DNA of 64,000 nucleotides from Hyphomicrobiaceae bacterium (GCA_022842785.1 JALHOW010000009.1:62001-126000); one strand, 5' to 3'; shown: positions 28,162-38,388, numbered from the stretch's first letter. The notes: generated by a model from the sequence alone, not told the origin. Numbers and translations are program-made.

Positions 28162-29118
28162 TTAGGGTCCGGCTTCCCGCATCTGGACGAAGAAGTTGCG
28201 CTTCCAGTCGCGGCGCGAGCTTCGCTGCGACGTTGCGGCGGGAGATGGCCCCCCTGCCGAGGGCGCGATGCGATCGCGAGGCACGGGCGGCAATTGCTGA
28301 CCGAGATCTCCGACAACGTTCCCGGACCTTGCGGCAGGAGGCCCGCGCAGGATCGCCGGCGCGGTCGGATCGCGCGGATCCATGCCCGCACGCAGCGGAT
28401 CCGCAGCGGCCACGCCAAGACCCATGCGGCTCTGGCCTATGACGTCCTGGCTCAATGGGAGGGCGCTATCATCATCGTCCGCTTGGTCCGCGGCCCGCTC
28501 GGCAGCACGGTAGGGCTGAGCCGTACTCACGCTCCGGCTTTCAGTCACGCCGCCGGTCCGCGCGCGTGGCGCCTCCGCTGCTGTGGCAGCGCGGGCCGGA
28601 CGTCGCGCTGGAGGTGTCGCCTCACGGTCGCGTTCAGGCCTGCTCTCGGTGGGCGCGGCCATCGGCACGATGCGCGCGGGTTGCCTAGAGGCCGTTTCCC
28701 GATCGCGCGCCGTGCACACATGGCTCGTCTGGCTGCGGGCAAGGGCCAGCATGATGTAATCGGGTGTTTCGACGGGGCGCAGGATCCGCACGCGCTCGCC
28801 GAGGTTCTGCATGGCCTGCTGGGTCTCGGGTGACCATCGGCCATCCACGACGCCGCCATAGCAGCCGAGCCGCAGAAGCTCGGTCTGGATCTGCTGAACG
28901 AGGCGTACCCCCGTATCGGCAGCGGGTGCCGCAGGCCCCTCGGCCGCGACTGGCAAGGCTTCGGCCGGTTGGCGCGCTGGTGGAGCGGCTGCAACGGCTG
29001 GCTGGTTGGTGCTCAATGCCATACCTGCCGACGGCGTCTCGGGTGGCAGTGGCGCCAGCAGATAAGCCAGGGCACCAAAGGCGCCAAGCGCCCCCACGAG
29101 GCCCGTGGTCTTGCTCAT
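28162..29118 (-). CDS. Membrane-anchored or secreted protein with peptidoglycan-binding-like domain
   Basis: This 318-residue protein has a hydrophobic N-terminus (GLVGALGAFGALAYLLAPLP) acting as a signal or anchor. Residues about 75-115 (VQQIQTELLRLGCYGGVVDGRWSPETQQAMQNL) match the PG_binding_1 helical repeat. The rest is a low-complexity Ala/Pro/Arg region without known domains. It is likely a periplasmic, cell-wall-associated protein. The function beyond wall binding is unknown. Confidence 0.65.
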   Translation of the reverse strand: MSKTTGLVGALGAFGALAYLLAPLPPETPSAGMALSTNQPAVAAAPPARQPAEALPVAAEGPAAPAADTGVRLVQQIQTELLRLGCYGGVVDGRWSPETQQAMQNLGERVRILRPVETPDYIMLALARSQTSHVCTARDRETASRQPARIVPMAAPTESRPERDREATPPARRPARAATAAEAPRARTGGVTESRSVSTAQPYRAAERAADQADDDDSALPLSQDVIGQSRMGLGVAAADPLRAGMDPRDPTAPAILRGPPAARSGNVVGDLGQQLPPVPRDRIAPSAGGPSPAATSQRSSRRDWKRNFFVQMREAGP

Positions 29119-29460
29119 CGGACAGTTCCCTACGCGTTACAAAGTGACGGATCTTAAGGTCCGACATGGAGCGCCGACTGCATTCCGCGCCCGTCACCGG
29201 AAGGCCCGTACACCACGGCCCACCAGTAAGACGTAAACATAGGCAATAAGGTTCAAACTACCCAGCCTTTGGCCACATCACAATTTACGGAACTGCACCT
29301 TGGTTCACGGCTGTTGCTGAACGGCAGCAGATTTGTTCGCCTGGAGATTTCCTCTGGGTCGTCGGCAGAGCATCCTAACACAGAGGAATCTGATATGTTA
29401 GCCGGAGGCGTGCTCTACGATCGCCTGGGCACGCTCTTGATCAGGCACTGGAGGCTTCAG
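29119..29460. other. Divergent intergenic region
   Basis: No gene is supported. An in-frame upstream extension of the next gene to 29269 lacks coding character. The region should hold promoters for both the 28162-29118 gene and the 29461 gene; no clear boxes are assigned. Confidence 0.4.
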
Positions 29461-29751
29461 ATGGATATCGGTCTTCTCATTCAGCTCATCAGCGGTGTGG
29501 TTGGCGGCAACGTGGCCGGATCGCAGCTCGGGGAGAAATCGCTCGGCACGCTCGGCAATTCGCTTGCGGGACTTGTTGGCGGCGGGCTCGGCGGCCAGAT
29601 CCTGACAGCCTTGCTCGGCATGGGTGCCGCGAGCGCGGGAGGCGGCGGCCTCGATCTCGGATCGATCGTTGCTCAGCTCGCGGGCGGCGGCGTCGGCGGC
29701 GCCGTGCTGACGGCGATCATCGGGATGCTCAAGCAGAACTTCGCGAAGTAG
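29461..29751 (+). CDS. Small glycine-rich membrane-active-like hypothetical protein
   Basis: This 96-residue protein begins MDIGLLIQLISGVVGGNVAG and is rich in Gly, Ala and Leu (LVGGGLGGQILTALLGMG, LAGGGVGGAVLTAIIGMLK). It ends KQNFAK. Glycine-zipper-like spacing suggests membrane insertion or self-assembly. The ATG at 29461 has a strong GGAGG seven bases upstream, which decides the start. Not assigned to a known family. It lies 156 bases before guaA. Confidence 0.6.
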   Translation: MDIGLLIQLISGVVGGNVAGSQLGEKSLGTLGNSLAGLVGGGLGGQILTALLGMGAASAGGGGLDLGSIVAQLAGGGVGGAVLTAIIGMLKQNFAK

Positions 29752-29906
29752 TCGGCAACGACAGGATTGCTGGCTTATCGGTCAAGCGGCGCCCGCGGCC
29801 ACGGGCCCCGCTTGACCCGTGGCCGGGTGGGTGCTGTATCGGGTGGGACGGACATGCAACCGATTCCCGCTCGCCAAATTCTGTCGGAAAGCGCCGAGAC
29901 CCTTAG

Positions 29907-31496
29907 ATGTCATCACCCGATGCGACGCCCACGGTGCCCGCGGAGCCCATAGCGGATGCGGTCCTGATCATCGACTTCGGATCGCAGGTGACCCAGCTCA
30001 TCGCCCGGCGTGTGCGCGAGGCCGGTGTATATTCCGAGATCGTTCCCTTCAATCGCGCCGCCGATGCGCTGCGCCGACTGGCCCCGAAGGCCATCATTCT
30101 TTCCGGCGGACCTGCCTCGGTGACGGGTGCCGGCTCGCCGCGCGCGCCTGCAGGGGTTTTCCAGGCGGGCGTGCCGATCCTCTCCATCTGCTATGGCCAG
30201 CAGACGACGGCCGTTCAGCTCGGCGGCGAGGTCGAGGGCGGTCATGCCGCGGAGTTCGGCCGCGCCGATATCGAGATCAGGGAGAAGAGCGCGCTCTTCG
30301 AAGGCATCTGGGACATCGGCAAGCGCTATCCCGTCTGGATGAGCCACGGCGATCGCGTGACGCGGCTTCCGGACGGCTTCACGGTCAAGGCCATAAGTGA
30401 GAACGCGCCGTTCGCCATTGCGACCGACGAGCGCCGCCGCATCTACACGACCATGTTCCATCCGGAAGTCGTGCACACACCAGATGGCGCGCGCCTCATT
30501 GCGAATTTCGTGCGCAACATCGCCGGCATCCCCGGCGACTGGACCATGCGCCACTTCCGCACGGCCGAGATCGAGCGGATCAGGGCGCAGGTCGGCAAGG
30601 GCCGCGTGATCTGCGGTCTGTCGGGTGGTGTCGATTCAGCGGTCGCGGCCGTACTGATCCATGAGGCCATCGGCGACCAGCTCACGTGCATCTTCGTCGA
30701 TCATGGTCTCATGCGCCTCAATGAGGCCGATGAGGTCGTGAGCCTCTTTCGCGGGCACTACAACATCCCGCTTGTGCACGTCGATGCCGCCGATCGCTTT
30801 CTCGGCGCGCTGGACGGCGTCAGCGACCCAGAGCGGAAGCGCAAGATCATCGGTCAGCACTTCATCGAGGTCTTCGAGGCCGAGGCGAAGAAAATCGGCG
30901 GTGCGCAATTCCTCGCGCAAGGCACACTCTATCCCGACGTGATCGAGAGCGTGTCGTTCACCGGCGGTCCATCGGTGACCATCAAGTCGCACCACAATGT
31001 CGGTGGTCTTCCCGAGCGCATGAATCTCAAGCTCGTCGAGCCGCTGCGCGAACTTTTCAAAGACGAGGTGCGGGCGCTCGGCCGCGAACTCGGTTTGCCG
31101 GAAGCCTTCGTGGGCCGACATCCGTTCCCGGGACCGGGCCTCGCCATCCGCATTCCGGGCGAGATCACGCGCGAGAAATTGGACATCCTGCGCCAGGCCG
31201 ATGCGGTGTACCTCGACGAGATCCGCAAGGCCGGCCTCTACGACAAGATCTGGCAGGCCTTCGCGGTGTTGCTGCCCGTGCGTACGGTCGGCGTCATGGG
31301 TGACGGCCGCACGTACGACAGCGTTTGCGCGCTGCGGGCTGTGACGTCCGTCGACGGCATGACCGCGGACTTCTTCCCCTATGACATGAATTTCCTCGGC
31401 CGCGCGGCGACGCGGATCATCAACGAGGTGCGCGGCATCAACCGCGTCGTCTACGACATCACCTCGAAGCCGCCCGGCACCATCGAGTGGGAGTGA
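29907..31496 (+). CDS. guaA: GMP synthase (glutamine-hydrolysing)
   Basis: This 529-residue bifunctional enzyme converts XMP to GMP. The glutaminase domain has [20 protein letters not shown], the Cys nucleophile in LSICYGQQT and His/Glu in [12 protein letters not shown]. The ATP-pyrophosphatase P-loop is [15 protein letters not shown], and the C-terminal dimerisation domain has [12 protein letters not shown] and ends KPPGTIEWE. The length is normal. It converges with the dioxygenase gene, 34 bases apart. Confidence 0.98.
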   Translation: MSSPDATPTVPAEPIADAVLIIDFGSQVTQLIARRVREAGVYSEIVPFNRAADALRRLAPKAIILSGGPASVTGAGSPRAPAGVFQAGVPILSICYGQQTTAVQLGGEVEGGHAAEFGRADIEIREKSALFEGIWDIGKRYPVWMSHGDRVTRLPDGFTVKAISENAPFAIATDERRRIYTTMFHPEVVHTPDGARLIANFVRNIAGIPGDWTMRHFRTAEIERIRAQVGKGRVICGLSGGVDSAVAAVLIHEAIGDQLTCIFVDHGLMRLNEADEVVSLFRGHYNIPLVHVDAADRFLGALDGVSDPERKRKIIGQHFIEVFEAEAKKIGGAQFLAQGTLYPDVIESVSFTGGPSVTIKSHHNVGGLPERMNLKLVEPLRELFKDEVRALGRELGLPEAFVGRHPFPGPGLAIRIPGEITREKLDILRQADAVYLDEIRKAGLYDKIWQAFAVLLPVRTVGVMGDGRTYDSVCALRAVTSVDGMTADFFPYDMNFLGRAATRIINEVRGINRVVYDITSKPPGTIEWE

Positions 31497-31529
31497 TGGC
31501 GCAGTCCTTCCGCGACCGCTGAAGCTCAA

Positions 31530-32483
31530 TCAGTCGAGCGGTTTCAGATTGGCCTCGATTTGCGCGCGCTTGCCTTCGAGGAAGGGCGGCAGTGCGAGCC
31601 GCTCGCCGAGCGACTCCAGTGGCTCATCGACAGCAAAACCGGGACCGTCCGTCGCGATCTCGAAGAGATTGCCGCCCGGCTCGCGGAAGTAGAGCGAGCG
31701 GAAGTAGTAGCGCTCGACCTCGCCGCTCGATCGCACGCCGAACTCGGACAGACGCGACGTCCATTCATGCAGGCTCGCAATGTCGGGCGTGCGGAACGCA
31801 ACGTGGTGCACACCGCCCGCGCCTTGCTGCGCCGGCGGCAGGTTCGACTGCACAGCGACGTGCAGCTCGGCCGCCGATCCACCAGGTCCCATGGCAAAGA
31901 CATGAACCTCGCCCGCTCCGTCGGGAGAGGGATACGTGCGCTCTTCTCGAAGGTTCATAACGCTGCTGAGCACCTCGCCGGTGCGCTCGAGTGTGGGCAC
32001 GCTGATCGTGATCGGACCGAGGCCGCGGATCTGATGCCCGGCCGGGACGGGACTACGCTCCCAGGGATGGCTCTCGCCAGCGCCGCCATCATCGAGAAGA
32101 CGGAAGCGCTGGCCTTCGGGATCCTCGAACAGCAGCGAGGCAACGCCATCGATCTCGGCGATCCTGCTGTGTACGACGCCTGCATCCGCCAGACGCTGCT
32201 CCCACCATGCGAGGCTCGCACTACTGCCGACGCGAAGCCCCGTGCAGCTTATGGCGTGCGTGCCACGCCGTTCGCGCGCGACGGGCCAGTCGAAGAAGGT
32301 GATATCCGTGCCCGGCGAGGCCATGCCGTCGGCATAGAAGAGATGATACGCGCTGGTGTCGTCCTGGTTGACGGTCTTCTTCACGAGGCGAAGGCCGAGT
32401 GTCTCCGTATAGAAGCGCTTGTTGGCTGCGGCCGTGGCTGTGATTGCCGTCAGATGGTGGATGCCGGTCAGTTCGAGGCTCAT
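31530..32483 (-). CDS. Ring-cleaving dioxygenase of the VOC superfamily (MhqO/CatE-like)
   Basis: This 317-residue protein has two VOC modules: [35 protein letters not shown], and a second half with [42 protein letters not shown]. His, His and Glu of the Fe(II) site are preserved. Relatives (MhqO, MhqA, LinE-type) open hydroquinone or catechol rings and are often induced by quinones. The neighbouring LysR gene points the same way, 87 bases upstream, and may regulate redox or quinone response (inference). Confidence 0.87.
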   Translation of the reverse strand: MSLELTGIHHLTAITATAAANKRFYTETLGLRLVKKTVNQDDTSAYHLFYADGMASPGTDITFFDWPVARERRGTHAISCTGLRVGSSASLAWWEQRLADAGVVHSRIAEIDGVASLLFEDPEGQRFRLLDDGGAGESHPWERSPVPAGHQIRGLGPITISVPTLERTGEVLSSVMNLREERTYPSPDGAGEVHVFAMGPGGSAAELHVAVQSNLPPAQQGAGGVHHVAFRTPDIASLHEWTSRLSEFGVRSSGEVERYYFRSLYFREPGGNLFEIATDGPGFAVDEPLESLGERLALPPFLEGKRAQIEANLKPLD

Positions 32484-32570
32484 GACGCGTCTCTCCGAGT
32501 TCAGAGAGGCAGATGATAGCTCGGCCCCGCAGGATCAAGGTCCCGTTGCGAGCGGAGGTATGGTGGTGCT

Positions 32571-33479
32571 CTAGCGAGCTACACCAGCAAGGTGCGGAGC
32601 CTGTCCGAAATACTCGATCAGCAGTTCGGTGAGGACCCTCACCTTTCGTGCGGGATGCTGACCTGGCGGGCGAACGACATACGCTCCCGCCGGAGGTGGT
32701 GGATGGCGAGTCATGACCGGCACAAGCGCGCCCGAGGCCACAAGTTCTTGGGTGAGCCCGTCGGGGAGATAGGCAATGCCCAGACCGGCTGTCGCGGCGG
32801 CAATTAGGGCAGTGCCGTTGTCGGCTTTGAAGCGCCCTTGCGGACGGACCGTGACGATCTTGTCGCCGTCCGTCAGTTGCCACGCTTCGGTGCCTTGCAT
32901 GAGGGCTTGATGGGTAGCGAGTTCCTCCGGCGTCTCAGGGGAGCCGTGCGCCTTGATGTAGGCGGGGCTCGCGAGGAGCTTTCCGAACATCGGTCCAACG
33001 CGCTTCGCGACGAGGGTGGAATCCTGAAGGTAGCCGACGCGGATCGCACAGTCATAACCCTCTGCAATCAGATCGACGAAGCGATCACTGTAGCAGGTCT
33101 GGATGTGGAGCTGAGGGTGGCGCCGCGCCATCTCGGCGAGCACGGGAGCGAAGTGGGTCGGACCGAAAGTCAGGGGAGCGGAAACCCGCAAGCGGCCGCG
33201 AAGATCCCCCGTGGGAAGGAGCGTTTCCTTGGCCACGTCGATCTCGGCGCAGACTCTGGCCGCATAGTCTCGGAACGTGGCCCCGGCTTCCGTGAGAGCC
33301 GCTCCACGCGTGGAGCGCGCAAGAAGCTGGACGCCGAGTTCGGCTTCGAGGCGAACGAGCCGCCGACTTACGATGGATTTGGAGACGCCGAGCCGAAGCG
33401 CTGCCGGTGAAACGCCCCCCGCATCAGCAACTTCGACGAACGTCCGCAGGTCTCCGATGTCCAAGTCGGCGTTCCTCAT
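32571..33479 (-). CDS. LysR-family transcriptional regulator
   Basis: This 302-residue regulator has an N-terminal winged helix (LRTFVEVADAGGVSPAALRLGVSKSIVSRRLVRLEAELGVQL) and a periplasmic-binding-like effector domain. The ATG at 33479 (MRNADLDIGDLRTF) gives the standard length; the longer frame to 33632 is not conserved in type. It is divergent from the isochorismatase-like gene (139-base intergenic), the classic LysR-target layout. It may also control the dioxygenase. Confidence 0.88.
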   Translation of the reverse strand: MRNADLDIGDLRTFVEVADAGGVSPAALRLGVSKSIVSRRLVRLEAELGVQLLARSTRGAALTEAGATFRDYAARVCAEIDVAKETLLPTGDLRGRLRVSAPLTFGPTHFAPVLAEMARRHPQLHIQTCYSDRFVDLIAEGYDCAIRVGYLQDSTLVAKRVGPMFGKLLASPAYIKAHGSPETPEELATHQALMQGTEAWQLTDGDKIVTVRPQGRFKADNGTALIAAATAGLGIAYLPDGLTQELVASGALVPVMTRHPPPPAGAYVVRPPGQHPARKVRVLTELLIEYFGQAPHLAGVAR

Positions 33480-33618
33480 TCTGCGACACAGCATGCCGCA
33501 GAAGGGTACTACCGCATCGTCCAAGGGAACAGCATTTCTGCGTCCAGGCAACGTCGCCGCTGGCACGTGTCTCCCGGAAAAACCAACGCCGCTCATAACG
33601 GCAGCAAAGGATCGAATA

Positions 33619-34272
33619 ATGACCTTTCGCAACGGCCTTGCTTCGCTGCTCCGTCCCGAAGATTCGGTACTCGTGCTGATCGACCACCAGCCTTACCAGC
33701 TCGCAAACCTGAACAGCCACGATCCGCAAGCTGTGGTCAATTACACGACCGCGCTGGCGAAGCTTGCAAAAGCCTTCAATGTTCCGACCGTTCTCACCAG
33801 CGTGATCGCGGAGCGCGGTGGACTTCTCTTCAAGCAGATCACCGACGTATTTCCGGGCCAGGAAGTCATCGATCGCACCTGGGTGAACACCTGGCAGGAC
33901 GAGAAGGTGGTGAGCGCCGTCAAGGCGACCGGGCGCAAGCAGCTGATCATCGCCGGCCTGTGGACGGAGGTCTGCGTCGCAATGCCTGTCATCCAGGCCG
34001 CCGGCGAGGGTTGGGACGTGACCGTGATCACCGATGCGTCGGGCGGGATTTCGAAGGAGGCTCACGAAGTTGCCATCCAGCGCATGATCGCGGCCGGTGC
34101 GAACGTGATGACCGTGATGGCGCTCGCTGGCGAATGGCAACGCGATTGGGTGCGCACCGAACATGTCGAGGCGCTGACCGAGATTCTCATCCAGCACTTC
34201 GCCGGCAGCGGCATCGCGTATCTTTGGGAGCAGCAGCTGCTCAACACGCCGGTGCCGAAGGCGGCCGGCTGA
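33619..34272 (+). CDS. Isochorismatase-family cysteine hydrolase
   Basis: This 217-residue protein has catalytic Asp in VLVLIDHQPYQ, Lys in ATGRKQLIIAGL and Cys in LWTEVCVAMPVIQA, the isochorismatase/nicotinamidase triad, with VITDASGGISKEAHEVA. Similar bacterial proteins are typically in divergent pairs with LysR and are annotated as hydrolases of unknown substrate (YcaC-like). The start at 33619 follows a weak ribosome site. The divergent LysR gene is its probable regulator. Confidence 0.88.
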   Translation: MTFRNGLASLLRPEDSVLVLIDHQPYQLANLNSHDPQAVVNYTTALAKLAKAFNVPTVLTSVIAERGGLLFKQITDVFPGQEVIDRTWVNTWQDEKVVSAVKATGRKQLIIAGLWTEVCVAMPVIQAAGEGWDVTVITDASGGISKEAHEVAIQRMIAAGANVMTVMALAGEWQRDWVRTEHVEALTEILIQHFAGSGIAYLWEQQLLNTPVPKAAG

Positions 34273-34276
34273 TCGA

Positions 34277-34343
34277 AGCGGGGATGACGGGAAACGACAC
34301 ACCCCCACAAGCTGACGGATTGTCGAAGCTCGTCATCCCCGCT
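34277..34343 (+). repeat. Inverted repeat after the isochorismatase-like gene
   Basis: Arms AGCGGGGATGACG (34277-34289) and CGTCATCCCCGCT (34331-34343) pair perfectly over 13 bases with a 41-base loop. They begin four bases after the stop. It may act as a terminator or mobile-repeat remnant; no T-run follows. Confidence 0.55.
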
Positions 34344-34453
34344 GCACTGAAGGCCAGTAGGAGAGGAAAGCGCTCTCGGAAATAGTGCTTGAGCGTTACC
34401 CGTGCAAGACGTATGTTCTCTATATGTTCTTGTGCGCGTTGGAGTGCCGTGCA

Positions 34454-35080
34454 ATGCCTGCTGGCGTTTCCGGAGACGGTGGTTCGAGGCAGTTGGCCTT
34501 TGAGTTCGGTGGGCCGATGCGAGGGCCCCCGAGCACGCCAACATCGGACAACGTCTATTTTGCTGTCTTGCCCGATCCGGATGCCGCGCGGCGTATGTGT
34601 GATATCGGCATCGGGCTGTGGGATCGGCATCGCTTTCCGGGGCGTGTGCAGCCGGCGCGGCTGCTCCATATCTCGCTAGCGCATGTAGGGCGTTTCGCCG
34701 ACGTGCCGGACGGTATTGTTGCCGCTGCGAGCACGGCCGGCTCTTTGGTTCGATGCGCCCCTTTCGAGGTATGCTTCGATCGCGCTCTCAGCTTCGAGAA
34801 TTCGCGTGGTTTGCCTGTGGTTCTGCGATGTGGGCATGGCGGCACCGGATTTGCGCAGCTAAGGCGCGCGATCGCCAGGGCCATGCTCGGTGTCGGCCTG
34901 CGCGCCAATCCATCGATCGGGCTCACGCCTCATGTGACGCTGGTCTACGATGGCCTGACAATTCCGAAAGCGCGGCTTGGTGAGCCTGCTTGCTGGACCG
35001 TGCGTGAATTCGTGCTGATCCGCAGTCTTTACGGACAGGGGCGGCATGTTCATCTCGGCCGTTGGGCGCTCCGAGAATGA
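34454..35080 (+). CDS. 2'-5' RNA ligase / cyclic phosphodiesterase family protein
   Basis: This 208-residue 2H-phosphoesterase has the two HxTx-type motifs: HISLAH (H72, S74) and HVTLVYD (H160, T162), plus N-terminal NVYFAVLPDPDAARRM. These proteins (ThpR group) hydrolyse or form 2',5'-phosphodiesters or open cyclic phosphates in RNA. The ATG at 34454 has GGAG at good spacing; a frame to 34385 is possible. The first motif has Ser in place of Thr, which is common in the family. Confidence 0.82.
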   Translation: MPAGVSGDGGSRQLAFEFGGPMRGPPSTPTSDNVYFAVLPDPDAARRMCDIGIGLWDRHRFPGRVQPARLLHISLAHVGRFADVPDGIVAAASTAGSLVRCAPFEVCFDRALSFENSRGLPVVLRCGHGGTGFAQLRRAIARAMLGVGLRANPSIGLTPHVTLVYDGLTIPKARLGEPACWTVREFVLIRSLYGQGRHVHLGRWALRE

Positions 35081-35105
35081 TTGTTGTTTGGCATGCCGTG
35101 CGGCT

Positions 35106-35831
35106 TCAGCCGATCCTGCCACCCGCAAGCGTAATGCCACCGAGCACGATCGCCACGGCCAGCACCAGGCAGAGCAAGGCAAGCAGCGGCGAGGCGATCC
35201 GCGCTTCGGCCTGATCCTCGAATGGAGCGCTGCGCTTGGTGCCTGTGACCATGGGCCGGACGAGATCCTCGCGCTTCCAGAAGGCATAGGCGAAGCTCGC
35301 CAGTATGTGCAGCGCGATCACGATCAGCAGGATGTCGAAGAGCCAGACATGCCAGCGGGTGGCGGCGGCGACGGCTGCCTCACTGATCTTGCTCGCTAGG
35401 GGACCGCCGTGCAGATCCGTGTGATCGTCGTAGGAGAAGAGGCCGGTCAGGCCCTGCGCGGCGATCAGCGCGAGAAAGATGAACACCACCGTACCGCCGA
35501 GAGGATTGTGCCCGAGAAACGGGCGCGGCCGGCGGAGCACGAAGTCGATGCCGTATCGAATGGCTGTCCACGGTGCGTAGGCAAAGGAACCGAAACGCGA
35601 TGTCGAGCTGCCGACAAAGCCCCAGAGAACACGGAAGGTGATGAGGACCAGGATCGCGTAGCCGATCCGCATGTGCCAGACGAGGTCGGGGCTCACCTTG
35701 CGGGTGACATAGGAAAGCGCGATCAGGATGACGAGCGACCAATGGAAGAGGCGCGTCGGGCCATCCCAAACTTTGACCGTGGAGCGGTCGGGCGAGCTGG
35801 TGCTTGAACGCGCATCCTGATCGACCGACAT
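35106..35831 (-). CDS. Cytochrome b561 family membrane protein
   Basis: This 241-residue diheme b-type cytochrome opens VKVWDGPTRLFHWSLVILIALSYVT, followed by four to five helices with histidines in LFHWS, VWHMRIGYAIL, TRWHVWLFDILL and ALHILASFAY. The family transfers electrons from periplasmic donors (hydrogenase, cytochrome c, or reduced dehydrogenases) to quinone. A final helix LLALLCLVLAVAIVLGGITL follows. No partner dehydrogenase or c-type cytochrome gene is adjacent. The ATG at 35831 is preferred over 35882 because of the GGGGGAAAGA ribosome site. Confidence 0.85.
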   Translation of the reverse strand: MSVDQDARSSTSSPDRSTVKVWDGPTRLFHWSLVILIALSYVTRKVSPDLVWHMRIGYAILVLITFRVLWGFVGSSTSRFGSFAYAPWTAIRYGIDFVLRRPRPFLGHNPLGGTVVFIFLALIAAQGLTGLFSYDDHTDLHGGPLASKISEAAVAAATRWHVWLFDILLIVIALHILASFAYAFWKREDLVRPMVTGTKRSAPFEDQAEARIASPLLALLCLVLAVAIVLGGITLAGGRIG

Positions 35832-35976
35832 GCTGTCTTTCCCCCGTCTGCTGATGTCGCGGGAATGGTATCCGGCGCACATGACGCGTCAACGGCCCGC
35901 ACAATGACAAAGATGTGTACGGCGGCTACAGTCCGCCCGCTCGAAGAATCTGCAGGTGAAGCAAGGAAGTGCGGCC

Positions 35977-36468
35977 ATGCCAAAGAAGCCGTCCAGTGCC
36001 GTTGCGGCAAAGTCGAAGACGTCAGAAAAGGCAACGGGGCCTGCGTTCTGGCTCCTGAAATCCGAGCCGGACGCCTTCTCCTGGGACGACTTGAAGGCCA
36101 AGGGCAAAGCTGGCGAGCCCTGGACAGGCGTGCGCAACTTTCTCGCGCGCAACAACATGAAGGCCATGAAGATCGGCGATCTCGGTTTTTTCTACCACTC
36201 GAATATCGGCAAGGAGATCGTGGGCATCTGCAAGGTCAGCGCACTCGCGCACCCCGATCCGAGTGACGATACAGGCAAGTGGGAATGCGTGGATGTCGTC
36301 GCCGTCGCGGAGGTGCCGAAACCCGTGACGCTCGCCGAGGTCAGGGAAACGCCGTCGCTCGCCAAGATGAGCCTCGTCACGAGCGCACGTCTATCTGTAC
36401 AACCCGTGACGCCCGAGGAATGGCGCATCATCTGCAAAATGGGCGGTCTCGACCCGAAGAAGCTTTAG
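35977..36468 (+). CDS. EVE domain-containing protein
   Basis: This 163-residue protein has a PUA-like EVE fold: FWLLKSEPDAFSWDDL, EPWTGVRNFLARNNMKAMKIGDLGFFYHSNIGKEIVGI and LSVQPVTPEEWRIICKMG. EVE proteins (THYN1 type) recognise modified bases in DNA or RNA. The start ATG at 35977 has AAGGAAG upstream. A lysine-rich N-terminal tail precedes the fold. The neighbours (cytochrome b561, UbiB-like) give no functional clue. Confidence 0.9.
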   Translation: MPKKPSSAVAAKSKTSEKATGPAFWLLKSEPDAFSWDDLKAKGKAGEPWTGVRNFLARNNMKAMKIGDLGFFYHSNIGKEIVGICKVSALAHPDPSDDTGKWECVDVVAVAEVPKPVTLAEVRETPSLAKMSLVTSARLSVQPVTPEEWRIICKMGGLDPKKL

Positions 36469-36569
36469 CGGCGCGGCACGTCGGCGCGTTGATTGCCGGG
36501 GATCGCGCCGCCATATCTCACAAGTGACCACATGATGGTGGTCCGCGCGCGCTGGGAGTTTCAGAGCGA

Positions 36570-37952
36570 ATGTCCGACGACGAGGAAGCCAATCGCCTGA
36601 GTGCTCGCGCGGCGCGCTATCTCCGTGTCGGCACGAATGTCGGAGCGGTGGCGGCGCGCGTCGCTGGCAGCCGCCTCCTCGGCTACGAGCTCGATCGGGA
36701 GAAGAACGCGGCTGAGCTCGCGAAGGCGCTGGGCGGACTCAAGGGTCCGATCATGAAGGCGGCACAGCTGCTTTCGACCATCCCCGAAGCGCTGCCGCCC
36801 GAGTATGCGCGCGAGCTGGCGCAGCTCCAGTCCGCCGCCCCGCCCATGGGACCTGCGTTCGTGCGCCGGCGCATGCAGGCTGAACTCGGTCCGGACTGGC
36901 AGGGACGCTTCAAGTCGTTCGAGCCGGCATCGACGGCTTCCGCCTCGCTCGGGCAGGTGCACCGCGCCGTGGCCCACGACGGGCGCGCGCTCGCCGTCAA
37001 GCTGCAGTACCCGGACATGCAATCGGCCGTCGAGGCGGATGTCACGCAGCTCAAGGTCGTGTTCGCCATTCATGCGCGCATGGACCCAGCCGTGGAGACC
37101 GGCGAGATCCTGCAGGAGATATCGGCGCGGCTGCGCGAGGAACTGGATTATGGCCTAGAAGCGCGGCACACGGCGCTCTACCGCCTCATCTTCCGCGACG
37201 ATCCTCTGATCCGCGTGCCCGAAGTGCTCGACGAGCTGTCGACCAAACGACTACTCACCATGACGTGGCTCGAGGGGCGGCGCCTGCTGGACTACAAGAC
37301 CGCGCCGGAAGAGGACCGCAATCAGATCGCGCGCGCCATGTTCCGTGCGTGGTGGTTTCCCTTCAGCCACTACGGCGTCATTCACGGTGATCCGCATCTC
37401 GGCAACTACACGATCTTCGAGGAAGCGGGGCGGCCCGCGGGCATCAACCTGCTCGACTATGGCTGCATGCGTACGTTCGCGCCGAAATTCGTCGGCGGCG
37501 TCATCGATCTCTATCGGGGGCTGCACGAGGGCGACCAGGCGCGCATCGTGCACGCCTACGAGACGTGGGGCTTCACGGGGCTTTCCAAGGAGCTGATCGA
37601 CGTCCTGAATATCTGGGCGCGCTTCATCTATGGGCCGCTGCTCGACGATCGCGTGCGTTCGATTGCCGAAGGGACGACGCCCGGCGAGTATGGCCGCCGC
37701 GAAGCCTTCACGGTGCACAAGGCGCTCAAGGAGAAGGGGCCGGTCAGAGTGCCGCGCGAGTTCGTGTTCATGGACCGTGCTGCGATCGGCCTCGGCGGTG
37801 TGTTCCTGCATCTGGACGCGCGGCTCAACTACTTCCAGATTTTCAATGAGACCATCCAGGACTTCGACCTCGCGCGCGTCGGTGCGCGTCAGTGGGCGGC
37901 CTTTGCCGAGACCGGCGTGCCGCTGCCCGAGGGTGTCGAAGTCGCCGCATGA
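36570..37952 (+). CDS. ABC1/UbiB-family atypical kinase
   Basis: This 460-residue protein-kinase-like protein of the ADCK/UbiB group is involved in coenzyme Q homeostasis or lipid-related ATPase activity. Motifs visible: PIMKAAQLLSTIPEALP (a variant of the KxGQ signature, with Ala), ASTASASLGQVHRAV, the lysine strand ALAVKLQYPD, HGDPHLGNYTIF (catalytic loop) and LLDYGCMRTF (DFG equivalent). Unlike E. coli UbiB there is no C-terminal transmembrane pair. It is followed at 9 bases by a mutT gene. Confidence 0.88.
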   Translation: MSDDEEANRLSARAARYLRVGTNVGAVAARVAGSRLLGYELDREKNAAELAKALGGLKGPIMKAAQLLSTIPEALPPEYARELAQLQSAAPPMGPAFVRRRMQAELGPDWQGRFKSFEPASTASASLGQVHRAVAHDGRALAVKLQYPDMQSAVEADVTQLKVVFAIHARMDPAVETGEILQEISARLREELDYGLEARHTALYRLIFRDDPLIRVPEVLDELSTKRLLTMTWLEGRRLLDYKTAPEEDRNQIARAMFRAWWFPFSHYGVIHGDPHLGNYTIFEEAGRPAGINLLDYGCMRTFAPKFVGGVIDLYRGLHEGDQARIVHAYETWGFTGLSKELIDVLNIWARFIYGPLLDDRVRSIAEGTTPGEYGRREAFTVHKALKEKGPVRVPREFVFMDRAAIGLGGVFLHLDARLNYFQIFNETIQDFDLARVGARQWAAFAETGVPLPEGVEVAA

Positions 37953-37961
37953 GGGGGCATC

Positions 37962-38372
37962 GTGACCGCTAAACCGATCATTCTCGTCGCGGCTGCGGCG
38001 CTCATCGATGTCGACAACCGCGTGCTCATTGCCGAGCGCCCCGCGGGGAAATCCATGGCCGGGCTCTGGGAATTTCCAGGCGGCAAGGTCGCACCGGGCG
38101 AGACGCCCGAGCAGGCGCTATTACGGGAGCTGAAGGAGGAACTCGGCATCGAGGTGTGCGAGACGTGCCTCGCGCCCTTCACCTTTGCGAGCCACACGTA
38201 CGAGAGCTTCCATCTGCTGATGCCGCTCTATCTCTGCCGCAACTGGGAGGGGGAGATCACGCCGCAGGAGGGCCAGCGCATCAAATGGGTGCGGGCCGTG
38301 CGCCTCCCGGACTACCCCATGCCGCCAGCCGACGTGCCGCTCGTGGCCATGCTTCGCGATCTGCTCGGCTAG
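37962..38372 (+). CDS. mutT: 8-oxo-dGTP diphosphatase MutT-like Nudix hydrolase
   Basis: This 136-residue protein has a complete Nudix box (GGKVAPGETPEQALLRELKE, then ELGI). It starts at GTG 37962 with GAGGGGGC upstream. MutT removes oxidised dGTP from the nucleotide pool. The N-terminal ILVAAAALIDVDNRVLIAERPAGKSMAGLWEFP is typical of the MutT subgroup. It is co-transcribed with the UbiB-like gene. Confidence 0.9.
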   Translation: MTAKPIILVAAAALIDVDNRVLIAERPAGKSMAGLWEFPGGKVAPGETPEQALLRELKEELGIEVCETCLAPFTFASHTYESFHLLMPLYLCRNWEGEITPQEGQRIKWVRAVRLPDYPMPPADVPLVAMLRDLLG

Positions 38373-38388
38373 GTCGCGTTCGCCGGCC